From Bradyrhizobium sp. AT1 (GTDB lineage: Bacteria; Pseudomonadota; Alphaproteobacteria; Rhizobiales; Xanthobacteraceae): a stretch of 64,000 nt of DNA. Shown here piece after piece: positions 23,278 to 32,134 of this stretch. Numbering within the stretch: position 1 is the stretch's first letter; each line of letters starts with the position of its first letter. The notes beneath the pieces are model-generated. The model searched no databases. It saw only the letters and a list, made by a program, of their open reading frames with translations, and had not been told where the DNA came from. Where the stretch lies: NCBI RefSeq assembly GCF_001590795.1, contig NZ_JXDL01000001.1, positions 7,202,134-7,266,133 of the forward strand, given 5' to 3'. The translations under genes were made by a program, and so were the position numbers.

Positions 23278-24972
23278 ATGAAGAAACTGCGATCACGGGT
23301 GACGACCGACGGCCTCGACCGGGCGCCGCATCGGGCCTTCATGCGCGCCATGGGGCTCGACGACGCTGCGATTGCGAAGCCGATGGTGGGTGTCGTCAGC
23401 ATGAAGGGCGAGCAGACACCCTGCAACATGACCCACGACTTCCAGGTGGCTGCGGCCAAAACCGGAATCGAGGAAGCCGGCGGCACGCCGCGCGAATTCT
23501 CGACCGTATCGGTCTCCGACGGCATCAGCATGAACCACGAGGGCATGAAGTTCTCGCTGTTTTCGCGCGAATTGATTGCCGACTCGATCGAGGCTGTCGT
23601 CCATGGGCTGGCCTACGACGCGCTGATCGGATACGGCGGGTGCGACAAGACGCTTCCGGGCGTGATGATGGGCATGGTTCGCTGCAACGTGCCGTCCATC
23701 TTCATCTATGGCGGCAGCTCGCTGCCGGGGCGCGTGGACGGGCGCACACTGACGGTGCTCGATTCCTATGAGGCTGTCGGCAGCTTCATGACCGGCGAGA
23801 TCGACGGCGCCACGCTGGAGCGGATCGAACGGGCCTGCCTGCCGACGATCGGCGCCTGCGCTGGCCAATTCACCGCGAACACCATGGGCATGGTCTCGGA
23901 GGCGATGGGACTGACCATTCCCAACGTCTCGATGGTGCCCGGTGTCTATGCCGAGCGCGCGCAGATTTCGCGACGCGCCGGACGCCTGATCATGGAGATG
24001 CTCGCGCGCGGCGGGCCGCTGCCGCGCGACATCGTGACGCGGAAATCCCTCGAGAATGGCGCGGCGATCGTTGCGGCGACGGGCGGCTCCACCAACGCCG
24101 CGCTACATCTGCCGGCGATCGCGAACGAGGCCGGCATTGCATTCACGATCGACGATGTGGGCAAGGTCTTTGCCAGAACGCCGCTGATCGGAAATCTGCG
24201 GCCCGGCGGCAAATACACGGCAAAGGACGTCTACGATATCGGCGGCGCCGCTGTAATCATTCGAGAGCTGATCGCGAGCGGCCATATTGATGGTAGCTGC
24301 ATCACCATCACTGGCCGTACGCTTGCTGAAGAATACGGCGCGGCCAATGCGCCGGACGGAGAGGTGGTTCACGCGTCTCGTGCGCCGATCATGCCTGACG
24401 GCGGCGTGGCGGTGCTGAAGGGCAACCTCTGTCCTGATGGCGCGGTGATCAAGGTCGCCGGCCTGAAGAGCCAATTCTTCGAAGGCGTCGCGCGCGTGTT
24501 CGAAGACGAGGAAGCGTGCGTCAAAGCGGTTCGGGATCGCACTTACAAGGCAGGTGAAGTGCTCGTGATCCGCAACGAGGGCCCGGTCGGCGGCCCTGGC
24601 ATGCGTGAGATGCTCGGTGTCACAGCGCTGATCTATGGGCAGGGCATGGGCGAAAAGGTGGCGCTGATCACCGACGGTCGGTTCTCCGGCGCGACGCGCG
24701 GCATGTGCATAGGTTACGTGTCCCCGGAAGCATTTGTCGGCGGTCCGTTGGCGCTGGTTCGCGACGGCGACAGGATCCGGATCGACGCCGCTAACCGACG
24801 GATGGACGTCCTGCTCGATGAGCAGGAACTCGTCGCACGGCGCCGCGATTGGAAGCAGCGTCCGCCGCGGCATCGGGCCGGCGCGCTTGCAAAATATGCG
24901 CGACTGGTTGGGCAGGCGCCCGGCGGAGCCGTGACCCACGAAGGTCCGGCGGAATGGCCGTGGTTCGAATGA
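23278..24972 (+). CDS. ilvD: IlvD/Edd-family dihydroxy-acid dehydratase
   Basis: A 564-residue Fe-S dehydratase. Three cluster cysteines are recognisable in GEQTPCNM, GYGGCDKTLPG and IGACAGQFTANTM, together with SVSDGISMNHEGM, GGSTNAALHLPAIA and the late block ITDGRFSGATRG. The full set of IlvD landmarks means that it could make branched-chain 2-oxo acids, but it lies between ABC transporter genes in a catabolic cluster, which favours dehydration of a dihydroxy acid derived from the imported substrate. It follows the binding-protein gene by 53 bp and is probably co-transcribed. The symbol reflects the family, not proof of role. Confidence 0.85.
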   Translation: MKKLRSRVTTDGLDRAPHRAFMRAMGLDDAAIAKPMVGVVSMKGEQTPCNMTHDFQVAAAKTGIEEAGGTPREFSTVSVSDGISMNHEGMKFSLFSRELIADSIEAVVHGLAYDALIGYGGCDKTLPGVMMGMVRCNVPSIFIYGGSSLPGRVDGRTLTVLDSYEAVGSFMTGEIDGATLERIERACLPTIGACAGQFTANTMGMVSEAMGLTIPNVSMVPGVYAERAQISRRAGRLIMEMLARGGPLPRDIVTRKSLENGAAIVAATGGSTNAALHLPAIANEAGIAFTIDDVGKVFARTPLIGNLRPGGKYTAKDVYDIGGAAVIIRELIASGHIDGSCITITGRTLAEEYGAANAPDGEVVHASRAPIMPDGGVAVLKGNLCPDGAVIKVAGLKSQFFEGVARVFEDEEACVKAVRDRTYKAGEVLVIRNEGPVGGPGMREMLGVTALIYGQGMGEKVALITDGRFSGATRGMCIGYVSPEAFVGGPLALVRDGDRIRIDAANRRMDVLLDEQELVARRRDWKQRPPRHRAGALAKYARLVGQAPGGAVTHEGPAEWPWFE

Positions 24973-25054
24973 GGCATCGCGCGCCTGCGAAAATGTTCGT
25001 TTGTCTGGCAGGCTTCTTGCTAAGCCCGTGCTACACAGTAAGGCGAGCGACGGA

Positions 25055-25900
25055 ATGACGGCAGTGCCTGCAAGATCGAGCGAACGGGTGAGACCGGTGA
25101 CATCACGAGAGCCGGCTTCTGCGATCATCGAGATCGACCGCGTTTCGCAGGTCTTTCAGACCTCGGCGCGCAAGGACCACATTGCGCTTTCGGACATCTC
25201 GCTGACGATCGAGGAGGGCGCCTTCGTCTCTATCCTCGGTCCGTCCGGCTGCGGCAAGTCGACTCTGCTCTATATCGTCGGCGGTTTTGTCAGCCCCACC
25301 AGCGGTGCGGCGAGAATGAAAGGCCAGGCCATCACGGGTCCCGGTCCCGACCGAGGCCCAGTCTTCCAGGAATTCGCACTGTTTCCGTGGAAGACCGTGC
25401 TCGGCAATGTGATGTACGGCCCGCGTCAGCAAGGCGTGCGCTCGACCGAGGCGGAAGCCCAGAGCCGGGCGTTGATCGAGATGGTCGGGCTCAAGGGCTA
25501 TGAGAATTTCTACCCGAAGGAGCTGTCTGGCGGCATGAAGCAGCGCGTCGCGCTGGCGCGGACGCTTGCTTACCATCCCGAAGTGCTCTTGATGGACGAG
25601 CCGTTCGGCGCGCTCGATGCCCATACGCGAACCCGCCTCCAGAACGATCTTTTGAACATCTGGGAACGCGATCGCAAGACGGTGCTGTTCGTCACCCACT
25701 CGGTCGACGAAGCCGTCTTCCTCTCCGACAAAGTCGTGATGATGTCGAAATCTCCCGGCCGCATCCGCGAGGTCATCGACATCGATCTGCCGCGGCCGCG
25801 CCGTCGCAGCGAGCTGTTGCTCGACCCGCGCTATCAGAAATATGTCGTCGATATCGAGCGCATGTTCGATGAAAGCGACGAAGCCGGGTTCGCCTTATGA
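25055..25900 (+). CDS. ABC transporter ATPase (SsuB/TauB type)
   Basis: A 281-residue ATPase: Walker A GPSGCGKS, Q-loop FQEFALFPWKTV, signature LSGGMKQRVALARTLA, Walker B VLLMDEPFGALD and switch HSVDEAVFLSD. The FPWKTVLGNV block is typical of nitrate/sulfonate importers. The start at 25055 is chosen because upstream residues are not family-like. Its TGA overlaps the first permease ATG (ATGA), showing coupling. Confidence 0.9.
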   Translation: MTAVPARSSERVRPVTSREPASAIIEIDRVSQVFQTSARKDHIALSDISLTIEEGAFVSILGPSGCGKSTLLYIVGGFVSPTSGAARMKGQAITGPGPDRGPVFQEFALFPWKTVLGNVMYGPRQQGVRSTEAEAQSRALIEMVGLKGYENFYPKELSGGMKQRVALARTLAYHPEVLLMDEPFGALDAHTRTRLQNDLLNIWERDRKTVLFVTHSVDEAVFLSDKVVMMSKSPGRIREVIDIDLPRPRRRSELLLDPRYQKYVVDIERMFDESDEAGFAL

Positions 25901-26682
25901 TGTCCACGGCCGCCTTGACCAGACGCGCCGCTCCGGTGCTCGCCTGTCTCGGGTTGCTGGCGGCGTGGCAGGTTGCCTCGCTTGCGCTGAAGAATGACAG
26001 CTTCCCGACGGCGATCGAGGCGATCCGTGCAATCCCGGACATTCTCGGCGACAAGGAGTCCCTCATCAACATCCTGGCCTCGCTGCGCCGCATGGCGCTC
26101 GGGTTTGGTGCCGCGGTGCTGATCTCGATTCCGCTGGGCCTGTTGATGGGCCGCAGCCGGAGCGTTGCAGCCTTCTTCAATCCGCTCCTGATGGTAATCT
26201 ATCCGGTGCCAAAAGCCGCGTTGATGCCGATCATCATGCTTTGGCTGGGCGTCGGCGACATCACCAAGACGTTGGTGATCTTCCTCGGCGTCAGCCTTCC
26301 CGTGATCTATCACAGCTTCGAGGGTGCCAAGGCCGTCGAAGAGAAGATGCTGTGGTCGGGTGCCGCGATGGGGCTGTCGCCGGCACAGCGTCTGGTCCGG
26401 ATCGTGCTGCCCGCGGCGCTGCCGGAAATCCTGACCGGATGCCGCACGGGGCTGGTGCTGGCGCTGATCACGATGATCACAAGCGAGATGATCGCGCGCC
26501 AGTCCGGCGCCGGCAACATCCTGTTCAATGCGCTCGACATGGGCCAATACGACACCGTGTTCGCAATGATCATCATCGTGGGCGCCATGGGAATTTGCTT
26601 CGATACGATTTTCGAGAAGGTTCGGGCCCGGCTGGTGCGCTGGTCCGAGCCGCAGTTCGATCTTCCGCTGAGCTTCTCGTGA
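25897..26682 (+). CDS. ABC transporter permease 1 (SsuC/TauC type)
   Basis: A 261-residue protein with about six membrane helices and the EAA loop after FEGAKAVEEKMLWSGAAMGLSPAQRLVRIVLPAALPEI. An N-terminal segment, LACLGLLAAWQVASLAL, anchors it. The gene overlaps the ATPase gene by four bases and the second permease gene by one base (TGATG). With the second permease it forms the membrane channel of the importer. Confidence 0.9.
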   Translation: MMSTAALTRRAAPVLACLGLLAAWQVASLALKNDSFPTAIEAIRAIPDILGDKESLINILASLRRMALGFGAAVLISIPLGLLMGRSRSVAAFFNPLLMVIYPVPKAALMPIIMLWLGVGDITKTLVIFLGVSLPVIYHSFEGAKAVEEKMLWSGAAMGLSPAQRLVRIVLPAALPEILTGCRTGLVLALITMITSEMIARQSGAGNILFNALDMGQYDTVFAMIIIVGAMGICFDTIFEKVRARLVRWSEPQFDLPLSFS

Positions 26683-27446
26683 TGGCGCGCTTTCTCTCCC
26701 CAAACGTCCTTCTCGGAATCGCCCCGATTGCGCTGGTCATCGCGTTGTGGCAGGGGCTGGTGTCGTTCGGCTTTGCGCCCGCGGTCTTGCTGCCGCCGCC
26801 GGGTTTCGTCTTAAGCCGGCTGCTGCAGCAGCTCGCGTCTTGGACATTCCAGCAGGAGATCGCGGCGACCCTCATCCGGCTGTTTGCCGGGTTCGCCATT
26901 GCGGTCGTTCTCGGCGTCAGCATCGGGATTGCCGCCGCGGCAAGCCCCACGATCAATGCCGTGGTGAGGCCGATCGTCCGCGTCCTGGCTCCACTGCCCA
27001 AGGTTGCGCTGTATCCGGCGCTCCTGCTCCTGCTTGGATTTGGTCACGGTTCGAAAATCACCCTGGTAACTGCGGACGCGCTGTTTCCCATTCTGCTCTC
27101 GACTTACTACGGTGCGTCGACCGTCGAGCAGAAGCTGATCTGGTCGGCCATGGCAGCGGGAACACCGCGGTATGAGATCCTTTTCAAGGTCGTGCTGCCG
27201 GCCGCGATGCCGTCGATCCTGACCGGGTGCCGGATCGGACTTGTCATTTCCTGCATCGTGGTGTTTCTGGCCGAAATGATCACGTCGACGGACGGATTGG
27301 GGCACGCGCTCGTGACCGCGGCGCGGACTTTTCAGGCCGTCGATATGTTCGTGCCGCTGATCACGATCGCGCTGTTGGGGTTGATCCTGAACGCCCTGTT
27401 GGGCGCGTTGCGATCATACCTCTTGCGAGGCTTTCCAGAAGCCTGA
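26682..27446 (+). CDS. ABC transporter permease 2 (SsuC/TauC type)
   Basis: A 254-residue paralogue of the preceding permease, starting MARFLSPNVLLGIAPIALVI. The EAA region is STVEQKLIWSAMAAGTPRYEILFKVVLPAAMPSILTG. The ATG shares its A with the stop codon of permease 1, so the start is set by coupling. Two different permeases instead of a homodimer is a variation of the usual SsuABC layout. Confidence 0.9.
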   Translation: MARFLSPNVLLGIAPIALVIALWQGLVSFGFAPAVLLPPPGFVLSRLLQQLASWTFQQEIAATLIRLFAGFAIAVVLGVSIGIAAAASPTINAVVRPIVRVLAPLPKVALYPALLLLLGFGHGSKITLVTADALFPILLSTYYGASTVEQKLIWSAMAAGTPRYEILFKVVLPAAMPSILTGCRIGLVISCIVVFLAEMITSTDGLGHALVTAARTFQAVDMFVPLITIALLGLILNALLGALRSYLLRGFPEA

Positions 27447-27481
27447 TCTGAACGACCAAGAAACAAGACCGGGAGTGTGCC

Positions 27482-28528
27482 ATGCTGGCTGATCGCATCG
27501 AGGCAAAATGGATCGACGCATTTTGCGAGATCTTTGAGCGGTGCGCCGTCAAGGCCGGCGATACCGCGGCGATCCTCTCGGAGACGCAGTCGCGCGCGCT
27601 GAATGTGCATCTGGCGGAACTCGCGCTGCTGCGCATGGGTGCGCGGCCGTTTCATGTGGTGATGCCGACGCCGCGTAACCGGAATATCGTCCCGGTTCGT
27701 TCGACGGGGGCGAGCGAGGCGATCCAAAGGCTGGGTCCGGTCATCACCGCGCTGCAGCAGGCCGGCTTCGTGGTCGATTGCACCATCGAAGGACTGATGC
27801 ATGCGGTGGAAACGCCGGAGATCCTGAAGGCCGGCGCGCGCATCCTGGTGATCTCCAACGAGCATCCCGAAGCGCTGGAGCGCATGGTGCCGGACTCCGC
27901 GCTGGAGAAGCGCGTTCGGGCCGCGGCGAAGATGCTGCGTGGGACCAAGCGGATGCGGGTGACCTCGAAGGCCGGCACGGCGCTCGACGTCGACATGGTC
28001 GGTGCTTCCACGGTCGGCGTGTGGGGCTGGACCGACAAGCCCGGCACGCTGGCCCACTGGCCCGGCGGCATCGTCGTCAGCTTCCCCAAGAGCGGGACCA
28101 TCAACGGCACGCTGGTGATGGCGCCAGGCGACATCAATCTCACGTTCAAGCGCTATCTGGCGTCGGCAGTGAAGATGACGTTGAAGGACGACTATGTCGT
28201 CGAGCTGGAAGGCGAGGGGACGGATGCCGCGATGATGCGCGCCTACCTTGCCGCCTGGGGCGACCGCGAGGCCTATGCGGTCTCGCATGTCGGCTTCGGT
28301 ATGAACCCTGGCGCGCGCTACGAAGCGCTGTCGATGTACGACCAGCGCGACACCAACGGGACGGAGATCCGTGCCGTCTCCGGCAATTTCCTGTTCTCGA
28401 CCGGCGCCAACGAATTCGCCGGCCGCTACACGGCGGGGCATTTCGATCTGCCGATGATGGGAACGACGATCGAGCTCGATGGCGTTGCCGTGGTCCGGGA
28501 GGGCGTGCTCCAGGATGTCTTCGGCTAG
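27482..28528 (+). CDS. 2,5-dihydroxypyridine 5,6-dioxygenase-like protein (NicX family)
   Basis: A 348-residue protein with the NicX form: ARILVISNEHPEALERMVPD, RVTSKAGTALDVDM, W-G-W-T-D-K-P-G-T-L-A-H-W-P-G-G, GTLVMAPGDINLTFKRYL. The Fe(II) ligands of P. putida NicX correspond to the His in SHVGFGMNPGARYEA and the His and Asp in GHFDLPMMG, and all are kept. NicX opens 2,5-dihydroxypyridine to N-formylmaleamate. Its aminopeptidase-M29-like fold explains other possible annotations. GACCGGGAG precedes the ATG. It is last in the cluster and its stop codon overlaps the stop of the opposing gene. The exact substrate is inferred, not proven. Confidence 0.75.
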   Translation: MLADRIEAKWIDAFCEIFERCAVKAGDTAAILSETQSRALNVHLAELALLRMGARPFHVVMPTPRNRNIVPVRSTGASEAIQRLGPVITALQQAGFVVDCTIEGLMHAVETPEILKAGARILVISNEHPEALERMVPDSALEKRVRAAAKMLRGTKRMRVTSKAGTALDVDMVGASTVGVWGWTDKPGTLAHWPGGIVVSFPKSGTINGTLVMAPGDINLTFKRYLASAVKMTLKDDYVVELEGEGTDAAMMRAYLAAWGDREAYAVSHVGFGMNPGARYEALSMYDQRDTNGTEIRAVSGNFLFSTGANEFAGRYTAGHFDLPMMGTTIELDGVAVVREGVLQDVFG

Positions 28529-29517
28529 TTGCGGTCAAGCACCGGCGGGCGGGCCAGCTCGAAGTGGCGGAGCAGGTCGACCATGGCCTGGAGCCGCTTG
28601 ACGCGGTAGGCATCGACGTCCATCCCTGAGTAATCCAGGAATCCGGCGCCCGTGCGCAGGCCGATCCGGCCCTCATGCATATTGCGGGAAATAACATCGG
28701 GAGCACGATAGCGGTCGCTGCCAAGCGCGCCCTCGAGATAACGACTGGCGTAATACAGGATATCGCCGCCACCCCAATCGATGAATTCGAGCAGGCCGAG
28801 CACGGCGTAGCGGAAGCCAAAGCCGTAGCGGATCGCCTTGTCGATCTCCTCCGCGCTGGCGACGCCTTCCTCGACCATGCGAGCGGCCTCGTTCATCGCC
28901 AGCGCCTGGATGCGTGGGACGATGAAGCCGGGCGTCGCCGCGCAGACAACCGGGACCTTGCCGATGCCTTCGAGCAGAGTTTTGACCTCGTCGACGATGG
29001 CAGGATCGGTGGCTTTGCCGGGCGAAACCTCGACCAGGGGAATCAAATAGGCCGGATTGAGCCAGTGCACGTTGAGGAAGCGGCTTGGGTTCACGATCGC
29101 GCCGGAGAGATCGTCGACGAGGATCGTCGACGTCGTCGATGCGATGATCGTGTCAGGGCTGACCTGCTTTGAAGCCGCCCCCAGCACCTCGCGCTTGAGC
29201 TCGACGACTTCGGGAACCCCTTCGAAGACCATTCCGGCTTCTGCCAATGCTGCGCCGCTCTCGCTCGCTGGCACCACCGTCACCCGCGCGATCAGCGGAT
29301 CGACATCTGCGTCGGTCAGCAGTCCCAGCTTCGACAGGCTGGCGAAGGTCTTCCTGACCTCTCCGAGCGCGTCCGCTTCCAGCCTGGCAAAGTCCTCCGT
29401 GGAGCGCGCCTTGACGTCGATCATCGTGACCCGGTGCCCCGCATAGGCGAACGCGACGGCGATGCCGCGGCCCATGCGGCCAGCGCCGAGACAAGCGATA
29501 TTGGCGCGATCGGTCAT
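28525..29517 (-). CDS. 3-hydroxyacyl-CoA dehydrogenase family protein
   Basis: A 330-residue NAD-dependent enzyme: Rossmann start CLGAGRMGRGIAVAFAYAGHRVTMID, then AGMVFEGVPEVVELKREVLG, STTSTILVDDLS, NVHWLNPAYLIPLVEV and a C-terminal helical domain ending RTGAGFLDYSGMD. The usual catalytic His-Glu pair is represented by the H of NVHWLNP. It would oxidise a 3-hydroxyacyl-CoA or a related hydroxy acid (lambda-crystallin-like). It is the last gene of the leftward operon that starts at 34252 and lies three bases after the octopine-type dehydrogenase gene. Confidence 0.85.
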   Translation of the reverse strand: MTDRANIACLGAGRMGRGIAVAFAYAGHRVTMIDVKARSTEDFARLEADALGEVRKTFASLSKLGLLTDADVDPLIARVTVVPASESGAALAEAGMVFEGVPEVVELKREVLGAASKQVSPDTIIASTTSTILVDDLSGAIVNPSRFLNVHWLNPAYLIPLVEVSPGKATDPAIVDEVKTLLEGIGKVPVVCAATPGFIVPRIQALAMNEAARMVEEGVASAEEIDKAIRYGFGFRYAVLGLLEFIDWGGGDILYYASRYLEGALGSDRYRAPDVISRNMHEGRIGLRTGAGFLDYSGMDVDAYRVKRLQAMVDLLRHFELARPPVLDRN

Positions 29518-29520
29518 CGG

Positions 29521-30609
29521 TCAGAATCCATTGCGAAGCAGCGTCTGCAATTCAGCTTTGCCGAGATTGTCGAGCCCCAGCGTCTTGAGGGTCCGGCCGC
29601 CCTGCGAAAAATCCTCGCCGCAGACTGCTCCGCCGATCGATAAAAACGCCTTGGCCAATGGGGTGGCCACGCCAGCCAGGCCGGCGACGGACACCAGCAG
29701 CGACAACCCAAGCCGCAGGTCCTCACGCATATAGCGGTGCTCGGTCAACACGATCCGTTCGCGCCAATCGCCGGAATCGGTCAACCGGTCATGCGAGCCG
29801 CGGCCGTACATCCAGATCTCGCCTTCCCTGGCGTAATGATGAGCGAGCGGAAAATGCGGCGCGCAATAGCCGAGCGCTTCGCGCACTGCGATCCGCTCGG
29901 CGTCGAGCGCGTCCGTGACCTGCCGGATCGCCGCTTGCGTGCCTTCCTTGTGGATGTCCCAGCGCTCGAAATGCTCGATCGGGCCTGCATTCATCACGAT
30001 CAGCGGCGGATGGATGATCGGTCCGGCATTCATCAGCGCGCCGGACAATGCGTCTCCGCACGGCTCGATTGCATCGGGAAAGGCGCGTCCGATCACGTCG
30101 AGCGCACGGGGCGCCTGGTCGAGCGGGAACACGCCGACCGGAAGCCGCTTGGCACGGATGGTGATCGCCACCTCGAACGGTCCATGCTTGCGGGTGAGCC
30201 AGGGCAGCGTGCCGGTTTCGGCAAAGCTCGCCGTTGCATGGTTGCCCGCATCCCGCGCCGCCTGGGCGAAGATCATCGAGCCGAATGTCGCCGGCGGCAA
30301 GAAGACGACCTGACCATCCCGCAGATGCGGGGCGAGCAGGTGAGCGATATCCGCTTGCGCGAAGGCAGGAGCCGGACACACGATCAGCTCGGTGCCGTCG
30401 ACGGCCTCGGCCATATCGTTCGTGACCAGCGCGAGCTTCACGTCGTGGCGGCCGTTGTGATCCTTCACCAGGATGCCCGAGCCGGCCGCACGATGTGCCG
30501 CGACCTGTGCGGCATCGCGGCGCCAAAGCCGCACCTCATGCCCCGACAGGGCAAAATCGCCCGCGGCCGCGAAGGAGCCGTTGCCCCCACCCAGAACTGC
30601 GATCTTCAA
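29521..30609 (-). CDS. NAD/NADP octopine/nopaline dehydrogenase family protein
   Basis: A 362-residue protein: Rossmann start AVLGGGNGSFAAAGDFALSG, then LIVCPAPAFAQADIAHLLAPHL, FLPPATFGSMIF, and the octopine-family core MNAGPIIHPPLIVMNAGPIEHFERW, where the His is the catalytic base. Members reductively join amino acids and oxo acids, or reduce related substrates. Its presence within an aromatic-degradation operon is unusual. Its ATG overlaps the stop of the CoA ligase gene by four bases, so it is co-translated with it. Confidence 0.85.
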   Translation of the reverse strand: MKIAVLGGGNGSFAAAGDFALSGHEVRLWRRDAAQVAAHRAAGSGILVKDHNGRHDVKLALVTNDMAEAVDGTELIVCPAPAFAQADIAHLLAPHLRDGQVVFLPPATFGSMIFAQAARDAGNHATASFAETGTLPWLTRKHGPFEVAITIRAKRLPVGVFPLDQAPRALDVIGRAFPDAIEPCGDALSGALMNAGPIIHPPLIVMNAGPIEHFERWDIHKEGTQAAIRQVTDALDAERIAVREALGYCAPHFPLAHHYAREGEIWMYGRGSHDRLTDSGDWRERIVLTEHRYMREDLRLGLSLLVSVAGLAGVATPLAKAFLSIGGAVCGEDFSQGGRTLKTLGLDNLGKAELQTLLRNGF

Positions 30610-32132
30610 GACGCTTCTCCTTGCGCGCGGGACTGCGCATCGAGTTGCTTCAGCAGGAAGTGCTGGACCTTGCCTAGCGCCGTGCGCGGCAGGTCGGTGA
30701 CGAAGACGATATCGCGCGGCACCTTGTAGCGGGCCAGCTGCGCCTGGATGTGCGTTCTGAGCTCATCCGCCTCGAGCCGGGCGCCGGATCGGAGGATCAC
30801 ATAGGCGATCGGGACCTCGTCCCACCGTGGGTCGGGTCGTCCGATCACGGCGCACTCGCTGACGTCGGGATGTTCGAGCAGGACGCGCTCGACCTCGGCC
30901 GGGTAGACGTTCTCGCCGCCGGAAATGATCATGTTCTTCTTGCGGTCGCGCACCCAGAAATAGCCGTCGGCGTCGCACAGGCCGATGTCGCCGGTGCGAT
31001 ACCAGCCGTCGCGCAATGCCTCGCGCGTGGCGGTCTCGTTGCCCCAATATTCGAAGAACACGTTGGGGCCACGCACCGCGATCTCGCCCGGTGTGCCCGC
31101 GGGCACCTCGCCGCCGGAATGGTCGACCACCCTGGCTTCGCAGCACAGGCCGGCAAGGCCGGTCGATCCCGGACGCGACAGATCGCCGCCGAGCCGCGTG
31201 TAGATGGCGATCGGGCAGGTCTCAGTCGATCCGTAGACCTGGAGCACTGGGACATCTCGTGCGACGAAGCGCTCGATCAGGTGCGGTGGGACGATGGTCG
31301 ACCCGGTGGCGACGGCTTTGAGTGATGAAAGATCAGTGGCTGTCCAGGCCGGATGCTCGCTCACCGCCTGGATGATGGCAGGCACCATTACGGTGAGCGT
31401 CGGCCGCTCTTGTTCTATGGTCGCAAGCGCGGCATCCGGCGTGAAGCGCGCGTGCACCGTAACGGTCGCGCCCAGCTGCAGCGCGGGCGTGGTCTGGATG
31501 TTGAGACCGCCGACGTGGAAGAACGGCAGCACGGTCAGAACATGATCGTCCGACGTCATGTTGTGCATGTGTTGGCTCATGACGCCGTTCCAGAACAGCG
31601 CCTCCTGGCGGAGCACCGCGCCTTTCGGCCGTCCGGTCGTCCCAGATGTGTAGACGATCAGCAGAGGACATGAGAGATCCGTGTGCGGGTTCCGGCTGGT
31701 GCCGTCACTGCGCGTCAGCAGTCCTTCAAACGTCGTGCCGCGAGGCGGTGCAAAGTCGAGGCCGACAACGGACGTCCCCAGTGCGAGCTCGGAAAGGACG
31801 TCCGCAAATGCTTGTTCGAGCACCAGCACCTTGGCGCCTGCATCGGTGAGAATGAAGAGCTGTTCGGCGACGGCGAGCCGCCAGTTCAGCGGCACCAGCA
31901 TCGCCCCCAGCCGCGCGCAAGCGTAGAGCAGAACCAGATAATCCGGCCGGTTCAGACTGAGGATCGCCACGCGATCGCCACGGCCGACGCCGAACTCCTG
32001 CTTCAACGCCGTTGAGGTCCGTTCGATGCGCGCGGCGAACGCCGCATAGCTCAGCCGTTCGCCTTCGAAGACAATGGCCGTCTTGTCTGGCGAAAACGCC
32101 GCGTTGCGATCGATCAGACTGCAGAGATCCAC
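30606..32132 (-). CDS. Acyl-CoA synthetase (AMP-forming ligase)
   Basis: A 508-residue enzyme with the ANL-family motifs: YTSGTTGRPKGAVL (P-loop), YGSTETCP, GWYRTGDIGLCDADGYFWVRDR, KNMIISGGENVYPAEVE, and the C-terminal Lys in TALGKVQHFLLK. It activates a carboxylic acid to its CoA thioester using ATP. The size and motifs resemble medium-chain or feruloyl/cyclohexane-carboxyl ligases rather than the benzoate-CoA ligase at 42415. It starts two bases after the acyl-CoA dehydrogenase stop, within the leftward operon. Confidence 0.9.
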   Translation of the reverse strand: MDLCSLIDRNAAFSPDKTAIVFEGERLSYAAFAARIERTSTALKQEFGVGRGDRVAILSLNRPDYLVLLYACARLGAMLVPLNWRLAVAEQLFILTDAGAKVLVLEQAFADVLSELALGTSVVGLDFAPPRGTTFEGLLTRSDGTSRNPHTDLSCPLLIVYTSGTTGRPKGAVLRQEALFWNGVMSQHMHNMTSDDHVLTVLPFFHVGGLNIQTTPALQLGATVTVHARFTPDAALATIEQERPTLTVMVPAIIQAVSEHPAWTATDLSSLKAVATGSTIVPPHLIERFVARDVPVLQVYGSTETCPIAIYTRLGGDLSRPGSTGLAGLCCEARVVDHSGGEVPAGTPGEIAVRGPNVFFEYWGNETATREALRDGWYRTGDIGLCDADGYFWVRDRKKNMIISGGENVYPAEVERVLLEHPDVSECAVIGRPDPRWDEVPIAYVILRSGARLEADELRTHIQAQLARYKVPRDIVFVTDLPRTALGKVQHFLLKQLDAQSRAQGEAS

Positions 32133-32134
32133 CG

